NCBI GenBank assembly: GCA_026712715.1
Contig: JAPOPW010000009.1
Location: forward strand, 124,001 to 188,000
DNA length: 64,000 bases
Direction of reading: 5' to 3'
Source: Immundisolibacterales bacterium
Lineage (GTDB): Bacteria > Pseudomonadota > Gammaproteobacteria > HK1
Part shown: one piece after another, positions 1 through 8,400 of the stretch
How positions within the stretch are numbered: position 1 is the stretch's first letter
Layout of the letters: each line of letters starts with the position of its first letter
Translations under genes and position numbers: made by a program
Notes under the pieces: generated by a model
Databases searched by the model: none
What the model saw: only the letters and a program-made list of their open reading frames with translations
Told to the model about the DNA's origin: nothing

Positions 1-2515
1 CGTCTGTAATTTTCACCACCGGATGTCGGCTGTACGCTTCCAACGCCGGGCCCGTCGCCGCCCAGACGAAGTCCGGCCCTCGAATACCCGCGTCCCAGAA
101 GTCCCGAAGCTGATCGGTGATGTTCTTCCGCATTTCATCGAGCACCCGCCTGTCCCAACCGGCGCGGGCGGACGCCGGTCGCTTCCTGCAAACGATCCAG
201 ATGGAGGAGGCGAGCGCGGCGGACGATAGCGAACGCTGTCGGTTGTGCCTCTCGGTCTGAACGGGCCAGGACCCGGTAACGACGAACCCGGCCCGGATCA
301 GCGCGGATACCAGGGTCTCCCAAGCGTCAGGGTTCTTGTTCGCAAAGACGACGACCAGCCGGCCGTCGTCGCGAAGCGCAGCATGGAATCCGCCGAAGGC
401 CCGCGCCATGCCGTCTTCGTAGCTCTGCTTCGACGCGGAACGGTCACCGCCGAAGCGGCTCGCATCGTCGATCAGCTCGCCGTCGTTCTCGTCCGCGTCC
501 CACTTGGGTCCGAGCGGCGAGGCGAATGCGGCGTCGGTCTCGGTCGTGAGCCCGTGCAACACCCGGCGCAACCAGACATGGAAGAAGTCCATGAGGTCCG
601 AGTAAGGGATGGCATCGTAGTAAGGCGGGTCGGTGCAGATCAGGTCGAATTCATCCAAATGGAGATCGATAGCGGATTGGCGCATCAGCGTGGCGGGCGG
701 AGCTGACACCGTAGCCTCTTGCGCGTGTTCAGAGACCCGGGCGATCCACTCCACGGCCTGGACGAATCCGCCCGTCGTATCGGTCAGCGGACAGGATTCC
801 GCGAAGTCCCAGACCATGGGCAACGCAAATCGCGCGAAGGTATTACGTAGCTGGTCGCGGTTGTTCGTCCAAGTCACGAGAGCGCTGCAACGATCGGCAA
901 GCCGGCTGATCGACGGCGCCAGGCACCCGACAAGCGCTTCGCGCCAATCGTCCGGGTAACCGCAGGTCTCCATCTCCTTCTGAACGCTCCTGATGTTCCG
1001 AACAATGGCCCCCAGCGCCAGGAGTTGCCGGCTGCTGAACAGCGTGTCCCAAGTGTTGAAGCCGTAGCGTGGCATGCGCATCCCAAGGGCCTGCTCGCTG
1101 GGCGTCGGTTCTCCCGGAAGCCCGAACGGAATCTCCGCGTAGAAGGCTTCAAGTTCCTCCTGCGAGACTTCCGCCGCCTCAATCTCCTCCTCGCGCGCTA
1201 GCCGGTACTCTTTCCCCTCCTGCCCATCCGCCACAACCCCCGTCATGCGTGCCCCCAGCCTGCCCGCGCGCCCTTGCGCCCGCAGGTCCTGCATGGTCGC
1301 GATGGCACCGCAGCACGGGCATTCGGCACCGCTTTGACTCATGGTTCCGGCACCAAGTTCGTTGTCGTCACCACCCGTCGGAACGTCCTGTTCCAAGTCG
1401 AATTCCACCCCGCTCCGGTCTTCGCGAGGCGTCATCTCCAGCAGCACCCGCTTGTCGCGGCGTCTACAGAGCCAGCGCGTTTTGAGGAGCGGAATCTCGG
1501 CCCGGCAATCCCCGCATTCGGCGGTGCGCGCCCAGAGATACGCCACCGTCGGCTTGGCCACCCAGCGCGGGTTGCGTGGATCCTCCAGATAGAGGGAATC
1601 CAACTCCGCATTGAGCACCTCGACGGACACCTGACCGCCCGCGTCCGGTTCCAGAAGCATTGACGGACGCCGCCTGAAGCGCTTCGGCGGCAATGACGGT
1701 TTTCCACGGCGGCCTTTGCGTTTAACCGGCTCGAACTCCGCATAAGTCGGGTATCGCGAGGCAAGCTCCCGGCGCCCCCCCGCCAACACCCGGCGCCCCC
1801 AAGCGCGGAGGTGCCAGGGAAAGTCGGCGCCCGCCTCCGGCGGATCGACGTCGAAGGAGGTCTGTTGCTCGGGCGCCCCATCCCCGTGCCCGAGGCGAGC
1901 AAGGTGCGCCCGCACGGCGCTCTTACGCTTGATTCCCCGCGCCTTGAGAAACGCTTCGACGAACCCGCGGTCCCGCAGGGCGAAGTCCGGCAGCGGGCGG
2001 GTCTGCCCCGCCGTCAGCCGCGGATAGTGCAGGGTGCACCTCAAGATAAACCACGCGACGGGGTTGATGTCCGATGCGGTGACCTCGCATCCGAGCCGCA
2101 TGGCTTCCAGGGGAATGGCTCCGCCCCCCGCGAAGGGATCGAGCACCTTCGGCGACCGACCTCCGAACGCCTCGCGAATCTCGTCTCGAAGTCGCGCCAG
2201 GTCGGGAGACGCTTCGCGCCCCCAACGGAGCACGCCCCCGGACGTCTCTTCCTTCTCGCCCGGATTGGTCGCCTTCTTGACGACGCTGCCGCCAATCCGC
2301 CGCAGCAACTCCCGGCGGCCGTCGCTCCCGGGATCGTCGAGTAGCGTCGCCAGCAGCACCGCGCGACTCGCGGCAAGGGGACGCCGCGCCGGCCAGACGT
2401 GAAGGGTGGAGATGTGGCCGTGGCGGACGTTCTTCTCGTGCACCGAGTCGATCGACGCTTCCTTCAGCGGAAACCCCGACTCGATCAGGCGGCGGCTGCC
2501 ACTCCGATCACTCAC
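1..2515 (-). CDS. DUF1156 DNA methylase (COG1743-like), partial at the left window edge
   Basis: Predicted adenine-type DNA methyltransferase. I translated the minus strand from a GTG at 2515, and the frame stays open to base 1, so about 838 codons are visible and the C-terminus lies outside. The N-terminus (RRLIESGFPLKEAS, then HVWPARRPLAASR) is typical of DUF1156. DPFAGGGAIPLEA (about residues 126-138) is the SAM-binding motif I and DPPYYDAIPYSDLMDFF (about 625-640) is the DPPY catalytic motif. CGDC and CPCCG pairs between them suggest zinc binding. No stop intervenes upstream of the GTG for some distance, but alignment with the second copy of this N-terminus at 3161 supports it. Such methylases usually occur with DUF499 ATPases and SNF2 helicases in defence islands. 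Target sequence and partner genes to the left are unknown. Confidence 0.85.
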   Translation of the reverse strand, partial: MSDRSGSRRLIESGFPLKEASIDSVHEKNVRHGHISTLHVWPARRPLAASRAVLLATLLDDPGSDGRRELLRRIGGSVVKKATNPGEKEETSGGVLRWGREASPDLARLRDEIREAFGGRSPKVLDPFAGGGAIPLEAMRLGCEVTASDINPVAWFILRCTLHYPRLTAGQTRPLPDFALRDRGFVEAFLKARGIKRKSAVRAHLARLGHGDGAPEQQTSFDVDPPEAGADFPWHLRAWGRRVLAGGRRELASRYPTYAEFEPVKRKGRRGKPSLPPKRFRRRPSMLLEPDAGGQVSVEVLNAELDSLYLEDPRNPRWVAKPTVAYLWARTAECGDCRAEIPLLKTRWLCRRRDKRVLLEMTPREDRSGVEFDLEQDVPTGGDDNELGAGTMSQSGAECPCCGAIATMQDLRAQGRAGRLGARMTGVVADGQEGKEYRLAREEEIEAAEVSQEELEAFYAEIPFGLPGEPTPSEQALGMRMPRYGFNTWDTLFSSRQLLALGAIVRNIRSVQKEMETCGYPDDWREALVGCLAPSISRLADRCSALVTWTNNRDQLRNTFARFALPMVWDFAESCPLTDTTGGFVQAVEWIARVSEHAQEATVSAPPATLMRQSAIDLHLDEFDLICTDPPYYDAIPYSDLMDFFHVWLRRVLHGLTTETDAAFASPLGPKWDADENDGELIDDASRFGGDRSASKQSYEDGMARAFGGFHAALRDDGRLVVVFANKNPDAWETLVSALIRAGFVVTGSWPVQTERHNRQRSLSSAALASSIWIVCRKRPASARAGWDRRVLDEMRKNITDQLRDFWDAGIRGPDFVWAATGPALEAYSRHPVVKITD

Positions 2516-2518
2516 CGC
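2425..2518. repeat. Direct repeat copy A: 5' end of the intact DUF1156 gene
   Basis: This 94-base segment covers the GTG start and first 30 codons of the intact methylase. It recurs in the same orientation at 3071-3164 with no gap and 11 substitutions that I counted (about 88% identity). The substitutions cluster near the start codon. The repeats bracket the hicB-like gene. Confidence 0.9.
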
Positions 2519-2616
2519 GATGCTCTCTGGCGCGTGGCGCCCCGCAACCGCGAAACCATCGACATCCCAGCCGCACCGCTCTATCGTGCAGCAACGTGAA
2601 TGGAAGGGATTTCATC

Positions 2617-3045
2617 ATGCACTTCGTCTACCCCACCCGTTTCCGGCCCGATCGCACCGGCGAGATCGTCGTCTCGTTCCGCGACCTGCCGGAATGCCTG
2701 ACTTCCGGCGCCGACGAAGCCGAAGCTCTCACCGAAGCGGTTGATGCCCTGGAGGAGACAATCGCCGGCCGGATCAAGCGGAGTGACGACATCCCGGCGC
2801 CCAGCGCACGGCGGTCCGGCGAACGCCGGGTTGCCGTGCCTGCCGGCATGGCCGCCAAAGCCGCACTGGCGCTCGCCTTCCGGGAGAGCGGACTCACCGG
2901 CGACGAGTTCGCAGCACTTGCCGGCACGGATGAACGATCGATCGGGCGCATGCTCGACCCGAAACACCGAACCCCGCCCGGTCATATCGAACGAACCCTG
3001 CGCGTCCTCGGCCAGCAGCTCGTAGTCGAAGTCGAATCGGCCTGA
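2617..3045 (+). CDS. hicB: HicB-family antitoxin-like protein, apparently without a HicA
   Basis: The 142-residue product opens with the HicB partial RNase H-like fold (MHFVYPTRFRPDRTGEIVV, FRDLPECLTSG, ALEETIAGRI, residues 1-55). After the linker DDIPAPS comes a C-terminal helical DNA-binding region (about 75-125) ending in VLGQQLVVEVES. I chose ATG 2617 because GGAAGGGA lies seven bases upstream; the frame also opens at GTG 2596. In characterised systems HicB neutralises the HicA mRNA interferase and represses the operon. No HicA-type small protein is visible on either side. The gene is on the plus strand inside a minus-strand operon and is flanked by repeated methylase sequence, so it looks like an inserted segment. 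Confidence 0.8.
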   Translation: MHFVYPTRFRPDRTGEIVVSFRDLPECLTSGADEAEALTEAVDALEETIAGRIKRSDDIPAPSARRSGERRVAVPAGMAAKAALALAFRESGLTGDEFAALAGTDERSIGRMLDPKHRTPPGHIERTLRVLGQQLVVEVESA

Positions 3046-3070
3046 AGTCATCGGAGCGCTCCGGATTGCC

Positions 3071-3161
3071 GGACGTTCTTCTCGTGCACCGAGTCGATGG
3101 ACGCGTCCTTCAGCGGAACCGCCGACTCGATCAGGCGACGGCCGGTATCGCGATCACTCAC
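3071..3161 (-). pseudogene. Remnant of a second DUF1156 gene (first 30 codons only)
   Basis: A GTG at 3161 overlaps the TGA of the AlbA_2 gene as GTGA and opens a frame reading VSDRDTGRRLIESAVPLKDA, then IDSVHEKNVR. This is clearly homologous to the N-terminus of the intact methylase that starts at 2515. Homology stops at 3071. I read it as the stump of the methylase that was originally coupled to the AlbA_2 gene, cut when the hicB-containing segment and a related methylase 5' end arrived. Whether translation runs on into a short out-of-family tail is not important to the call. Confidence 0.75.
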
Positions 3162-3164
3162 CGC
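3071..3164. repeat. Direct repeat copy B of the DUF1156 5' end
   Basis: This is the partner of 2425-2518, with equal length of 94 bases and 11 mismatches. The two copies are offset by 646 bases and enclose 552 bases carrying hicB. At 12% divergence this is not a fresh target-site duplication; recombination between two related loci fits better. Confidence 0.9.
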
Positions 3165-4429
3165 CCGTGCTCCCGCCGGGCGGCGTAGATGGTGAGCCGC
3201 ATCCCGCTGCCGATATCCTCCAGCAGGGGCCGGCGGCCGGACAGCCGCTCGCTCGCCCGCACCAGGTTGAGAAACCCCTCTCCGATCGCCTCCATGTAGG
3301 CACCCCCGGTCACCGGGCTGACGTAGTGCCGGAGGAACCCGGCAAGAATCTGATTGCGACGGACAGGCTGACAGCCGGCGTACAACATCTCCGGCGTGAG
3401 CCGGTTGTAGAGCGAGCCCGGGTTCTGGAAAACGACTCGATCCGGAAACATGTTGATGATGACCTGCGATCCCCGGACCTCGTAGTCGCGATGCACCACG
3501 GCGTTGACGACCGCTTCCTGGAGCGCACGATCGTCATAGGTGGGAAAGTCGTGCCGGCCGTCCCCGTCCTTCACGGAGGCGACCGGATTCAGAGGCGAGG
3601 CGCGGAGCCAGGAGACCGTCTGCTCAATCTGTTCCGGCACCGGTCCGAAGAATCGCTTCCTGTCCACCGCTTTGCCATCCGGCTCGTCACGGGCGTAGAA
3701 GGCGAGGTCAACGTATGCGCCCGGGAGAAACCGCTCCGGTTGCTCCGCGAACAGCAGAATGCCCACGCAGGTCGGCAAGACGCGACTCTCGACCTCGACC
3801 GCGAGCTTGTGTGCAATCAGGGTCTCGCGCCAGTCGTCCGGGGGCGCCCAGTCCGGGAATCGACGTCGGAAATGCCGTCGCAGGTGTAGATCATCCAGAT
3901 CCTCCATGGCCGCATCGACTATCGGCCGCTCCTCTATCGGATTCGCCAACCGCCGGCTGCCGAGAAGCCGCGCCAACTGCGGCCCGGGAATCGGGCGAAG
4001 GTGGCTGCCGATACGTTGGAGATACCGGCCATCGGCGGTCTGATGCACTTCAAACTTGGACTCGGGAATCCCGATGACCAGACAGAGCTTGGGGTTGCCA
4101 TCCTCGCCGGGGAGAAGCTCCCAATCGAGCCGAGGCAGAATCATCGGTTGGCAATTCTCGGTAGCCGCGTTAATGACCAACTGCTCAACCAGCTCGCGCT
4201 TGTTTCGGTCGATGCCAACAGGGACTCCATCGTCGCGAACACCCAGTACGACCGTCCCGCCGTCCATATTGGCCATGCTCGTGAACACCTCCGCAAGCCG
4301 AGCCGCGGGACGGCTGCCGTCGCGACCCAGCAACATCCGCGAGCCGCGGAATACGACTTCCTTCAACTCGAGCCCGGTGTCTTCCCCGGCTTGAATGGAA
4401 GCCATGAGAGTGGGAATGTCGATTGTCAT
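3158..4429 (-). CDS. AlbA_2 (Schlafen-type) domain protein with HATPase_c_4 domain
   Basis: The 423-residue protein has an N-terminal AlbA_2 divergent domain (about 8-155: DTGLELKEVV, MANMDGGTVVLGVRDDG, ESKFEVHQTADGRYLQRIGSHLRPI). It also has a C-terminal HATPase_c_4-type region (about 300-345: ALQEAVVNAVVHRDY, IINMFPDRVVFQNPG). Family members are annotated as ATP-binding or putative transcriptional regulators and often occur in defence islands; the biochemical role is not established. Its TGA overlaps the GTG of the truncated methylase copy at 3161, a translational-coupling arrangement that places it immediately upstream of the methylase in the ancestral operon. Confidence 0.85.
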   Translation of the reverse strand: MTIDIPTLMASIQAGEDTGLELKEVVFRGSRMLLGRDGSRPAARLAEVFTSMANMDGGTVVLGVRDDGVPVGIDRNKRELVEQLVINAATENCQPMILPRLDWELLPGEDGNPKLCLVIGIPESKFEVHQTADGRYLQRIGSHLRPIPGPQLARLLGSRRLANPIEERPIVDAAMEDLDDLHLRRHFRRRFPDWAPPDDWRETLIAHKLAVEVESRVLPTCVGILLFAEQPERFLPGAYVDLAFYARDEPDGKAVDRKRFFGPVPEQIEQTVSWLRASPLNPVASVKDGDGRHDFPTYDDRALQEAVVNAVVHRDYEVRGSQVIINMFPDRVVFQNPGSLYNRLTPEMLYAGCQPVRRNQILAGFLRHYVSPVTGGAYMEAIGEGFLNLVRASERLSGRRPLLEDIGSGMRLTIYAARREHGR

Positions 4430-4515
4430 CGTGGTCCACCCAAGGCGAGAGCTGCATACAGGGCGTCTGTTCGGGCTTGTTCCATCTCAATACCTATAGT
4501 CTGGTTTCTCGGGTT

Positions 4516-4536
4516 AGGTGGTCGGACTTACCACCT
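4516..4536. promoter_or_regulatory. Inverted repeat between the DUF4145 and AlbA_2 genes
   Basis: AGGTGGT (4516-4522) and ACCACCT (4530-4536) form a perfect 7-base inverted repeat with a 7-base loop. It lies in the 115-base AT-richer gap upstream of the AlbA_2 gene. On the minus strand a TATAGG-like hexamer follows at about 4495. It could be an operator, a small hairpin that dampens read-through, or chance. Confidence 0.35.
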
Positions 4537-4544
4537 CACACCGT

Positions 4545-5300
4545 TCACTCAGATTCAACTTCCCCCACCGGTGCGGTAATCTGGTTTTGCTTATTCTTGA
4601 ACATATCGTCGAATCGTCGATTCAAACTTCTCCGTTGTTCGCGTTGTATGTACCATTGTTCTACCAGCAGCTCTATCATCTCAATCAAGATCCGCGGTTC
4701 CTCTCCCTCAATGTCTATGATCACCTCATTTGTGCCGCGATCCAAGTGCGCCCCGATATTGCCCATCTCTCGTAACTGGTGCAGCCTGTCCACTGTTTCC
4801 GGAGGCACACCGTCGGGTCCACTACCCTCTCGTACTTGTTTCCTGAGCTTCTCGATGTCCTCAGCAAGCTTTTTTCCCTTTGCACCGCAGAAATCCTTCA
4901 ATATCTCGTGTAATGCACGTCGGGCCATCGTAGCACTCGCTGCGGGTGCACGTTCTTCGCAATAGCAAGCCTGTTCGTACGAACTCCTTACCTCTTCCGG
5001 TATGTAATCGGGCCATGGTCTGGCTTTGGATTCGGGCCACAATTGCCAACTTTGTAAACGTTCTCTGTTTGTCTCCCTGGCATGATGAGAAAGAATGTCC
5101 ACTTCCACCTGATCAATCCATGCACACATTGCCACCTCCCGACAATCGGGATTTTGACAAATTATCCAATTCACAGCCATTTGTAGTCCGGGATACTTTC
5201 CTACTCCCTTCTGCATATGAGCGCCCGGACTTGTCCATGTCACCATCTTGGCAATTTGATCGTGTCCACACCAAGGACAGCACCACTGAATTTCTGTCAT
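4545..5300 (-). CDS. DUF4145 domain-containing protein
   Basis: The 251-residue product has CxxC-type pairs near the N-terminus (CCPWCGHDQ, then CQNPDC), suggesting a zinc ribbon. Its C-terminal half has the DUF4145 pattern: ATMARRALHEILKDFCG, LAEDIEKLRKQ, and VDRLHQLREMGNIGAH, where the last is the conserved helix with asparagine and histidine (about 192-207). DUF4145 proteins are common accessory genes of restriction and other defence loci; no activity has been assigned. Codon use is visibly less GC-rich than that of its neighbours (29 of 60 bases are G or C at 4561-4620), which points to separate acquisition. It lies 120 bases downstream of the helicase and 115 upstream of the AlbA_2 gene, all on one strand. 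Confidence 0.85.
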   Translation of the reverse strand: MTEIQWCCPWCGHDQIAKMVTWTSPGAHMQKGVGKYPGLQMAVNWIICQNPDCREVAMCAWIDQVEVDILSHHARETNRERLQSWQLWPESKARPWPDYIPEEVRSSYEQACYCEERAPAASATMARRALHEILKDFCGAKGKKLAEDIEKLRKQVREGSGPDGVPPETVDRLHQLREMGNIGAHLDRGTNEVIIDIEGEEPRILIEMIELLVEQWYIQREQRRSLNRRFDDMFKNKQNQITAPVGEVESE

Positions 5301-5420
5301 TTGCTATACCTCCACTCTATGCCGTCGGCATCCGCTTTTCCATTAGTCCTGCCATACGAAGGATCAGCATTCTTGAAAGGTATTCCTGCGGCCAGTACGA
5401 CCGTCCATCCCATTGTACCG

Positions 5421-8400
5421 CTAACATGCCGCTCTTTCCGTCCCTGGAGGCACCTCGGCGTCCGCGGCCTTGACGATGTTCCCGACCGTTATCGTGAACG
5501 TCGTGGCGGCGTGCTCTGACGCGAGGAGGTTCCGAAACGGATCCTGCACCCGGTAGAGCTGCGGGGACGGCGTCGCACAGTCGAACACCACGTAGAGCCA
5601 ATAGCGCTCGCCGAGGTTGCACGCCTGCTTCCACTCGTTGAGCTCCATTCGCACCGCGGCCCGCCCGGCGCGGCCCTTGACCTCGATGCTTCGCACCTCG
5701 CCGTCCGTGTACCGGCTGAGCAGGTCGAACCCCGGCCAGTCCGCGAGCCCGGCCGCGCGCGCCTTCTCCGGGGTTGAGACGTCCTGCACGTCCGCTCCTC
5801 GATTCGCTTCGGCCTGGGCGGCGACGCGCACAGCCACCACCTCGACGCGCTCGTCCATCTGCTCGATGTCGCTGTCCGGAAGCGGGGGAAGGGCGAGGGC
5901 GTGGGCGAGAAAGCGAGGCGGACCAGCCACAATCCGTTCCGCGGCGCCGTCAAGCTCTCGAAGGGCGCGATCACGGGCACCTGACAGTGCGGCCTGCTCG
6001 CGTTTGAGTTCAGCAATGTCTTGCTCGGCCGAGTCCGCCGCCGCTCTGGCCAGCTCCGAACGGCGTTTCGCGAGGGCGGCCGACTGAAGGTCGAAGCTGA
6101 CATTCACCCGGCGCCGGCGTTCGGGCAATTCGGCGCCCCGGGCGGTCCGGCGTTCCTCGACCGCACCCGCGAGGTGACGCTCGAGGTGCACCGACGCTTC
6201 GGCTCGCATCGCCGCAGCTCGGCCTGCCAACGGCACGGAGCCGGGCGCGACGTTCGGCGCGCCGTGCAACACGAGCAATGCGTCGAGTGGGCGTTCCGTC
6301 AACGGCTCCTCGCTCCCCTGCCGAAATGCAAGCAGACGACTCTCCAGCGTGTGCCGGGAGACCTTCTGCGGCGAGGATGTTGGCTCGCCGGGGACCGTGA
6401 GCCGGGAAGCATCTTCTTCGATCGAGAGAGCGGCGAGATGCCACAGACCGGGCTCGCCGGCCCGCGGATCGATGAAGATGGCCCCGCGCCGGGCGTGGTG
6501 CGAGAACACGTCGATCACCCGGGCGCATAGCGCGTCGAATACCGGCTCGCCGGGATGCAGCCAGATGCACATCTCCCCCGGACCGGGCCGGCGAATGCGC
6601 AGCCGAGTTCGCACCTCGGGCGGATATCCCTCCAGCGCCGGGAGGAGAGGGTCGAGGGACCCGGGGGTCGCGGGCACGAGAGAGAACACCCCGTCCAGAT
6701 CCCCCTGAATGTCGATGCCGAGCCGACCCGTGGCCGATTCGACGAACAAGCGCACGTAAGCCGGAAGCAGGTGCAGGTAGCGTTCCCGATCCAGCTCCCG
6801 TCGCATCCCGTCCAGGCGAGGCGCGACCTCACCGGCCGCGCCGTAGATGTTCGCCTCTCGCTCATCGATGCCGCGGACGGCGAACTCGCTCACCGCACGT
6901 TCGATTTGTCGAAGAGCGGCCTCCTCTCCTTCACCGGTGAGTGCGCCCATCATGTAGTCGCGAAGGGAAACGTTCTCGAGGAGCCGGCCGATCACGTCGA
7001 ACACCTTGTCCGAGCTGAGCGCCGAGCGGACGCTCTCGAGCTTGTCCAGGAGCACCTTGAGCACCTTGCCCTCGCGGGTGCCGCCGGCCACGAGATTGAC
7101 GACGCGGACATCCCGCTTCTGGCCGTAGCGGTGAATGCGGCCCATCCGCTGCTCGAGGCGCGCCGGGTTCCACGGGATGTCGTAGCTCACCATCAGGCGG
7201 CAGAACTGGAGGTTGATTCCCTCACCGGCCGCATCGGTTGCGATGAGAAAGCGTGCACCGTCCGGTTGGCGGAAGCGCTCCACCTGCTCTTCGCGCTCCG
7301 GCCATGGCATGCCGCCGTGGATGACCGCTACCTGGTCCGAGTAGCCGAGGCCCTCGATCCGCCGCACGAGGAAATCCACGGTGTCGCGGTGCTCGGAGAA
7401 GATGAGCCACTTGTCCTCCGCGTAGAGCGGGTCTTCAAGCACGTCGCGAAGCTTCTCGAACTTCGACTCGTCCCCGGCATCGATGAGCGTGCGGGCGCGG
7501 GCGCGGAGGTCCTTGAGGACTTCCACCTCGCGGCGCAGCTCTTCGACGCTGACGGCGGTGACCGCGCCGAGAATCGCATCTTCGAAGTCCTCGCTTCGCT
7601 CGCCGGGCGCGGGACCGCCTTCCCGGACATCCTCGTCGGCACTATGGGTCTCGAAGAAGTCCTCGCGGTGCCGGTCCGCGAGCGCTCGCTGGCGCCGCCC
7701 GAGGAGGGTCTCGTCGAGGCGGCCGGACTGCCACTCGGCAATGTCGCGCTCGAGCTTCTCGCTACGACGTTCGAATGAACGAAGCAGCGCCGAAGTCGAG
7801 CTCGCGAGTCGGCGCTGGAACACGCCCATCGCGAGCTGCGCGGCGGGCCGGTTGCGCAGGGCCCGGTTGTAGTGCTCGCGGAGATAGTCGGTGGTGCGGA
7901 GGTAGAGCGCCTGCTCTCCACTCGTGAGGTCGAAGCTGAAGGTGCTGCACGCTCGCTGCCGGTAGAGCGGCTTGCCGTCGAGGTCGACCATCTCCTCCTT
8001 CGTCCGTCGAATGAAATGGCGTTGCCGCGCCTCGGTGGGATAGCGCCGCTGCGCCTCCGGGGTGCCGAAGGTGCAATGGTCGAGCAGCCGCCAGAGGTGA
8101 AAGTACGGCGACTCCTTTCCCATGTGCGGAGTGGCGGTGAGGAGCAGGAGATGCTTCGCCGCCCAAGTGAGATCGACGAACCGGGCATCGCGGGAAGTGC
8201 CCGAACCCGGGACCCGACGACCGTCCGCGACCCCGGCCAACGCCTCGGCAAGCTCGTACCGACGCGACTTGGTGACCCGGTGCTCGGTTCGTGAGGCGCT
8301 AAGCCGGTGCGCCTCATCGAACACCACGAGATCGTAGGGCGCGACATGCGGGTCGGAGAGCGCCTCGAACACGCGCTCGGTGGCCATGGTGTCGAGGGAG

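Noticed and set aside
2399..2599. HicA toxin upstream of hicB
   Set aside because: The frame is antisense to the methylase apart from its last 27 codons and lacks the HicA GSH motif.
3071..3164. Target-site duplication of an insertion sequence
   Set aside because: At 94 bases and 12% divergence it is far too long and old, and no transposase or terminal inverted repeats lie between the copies.
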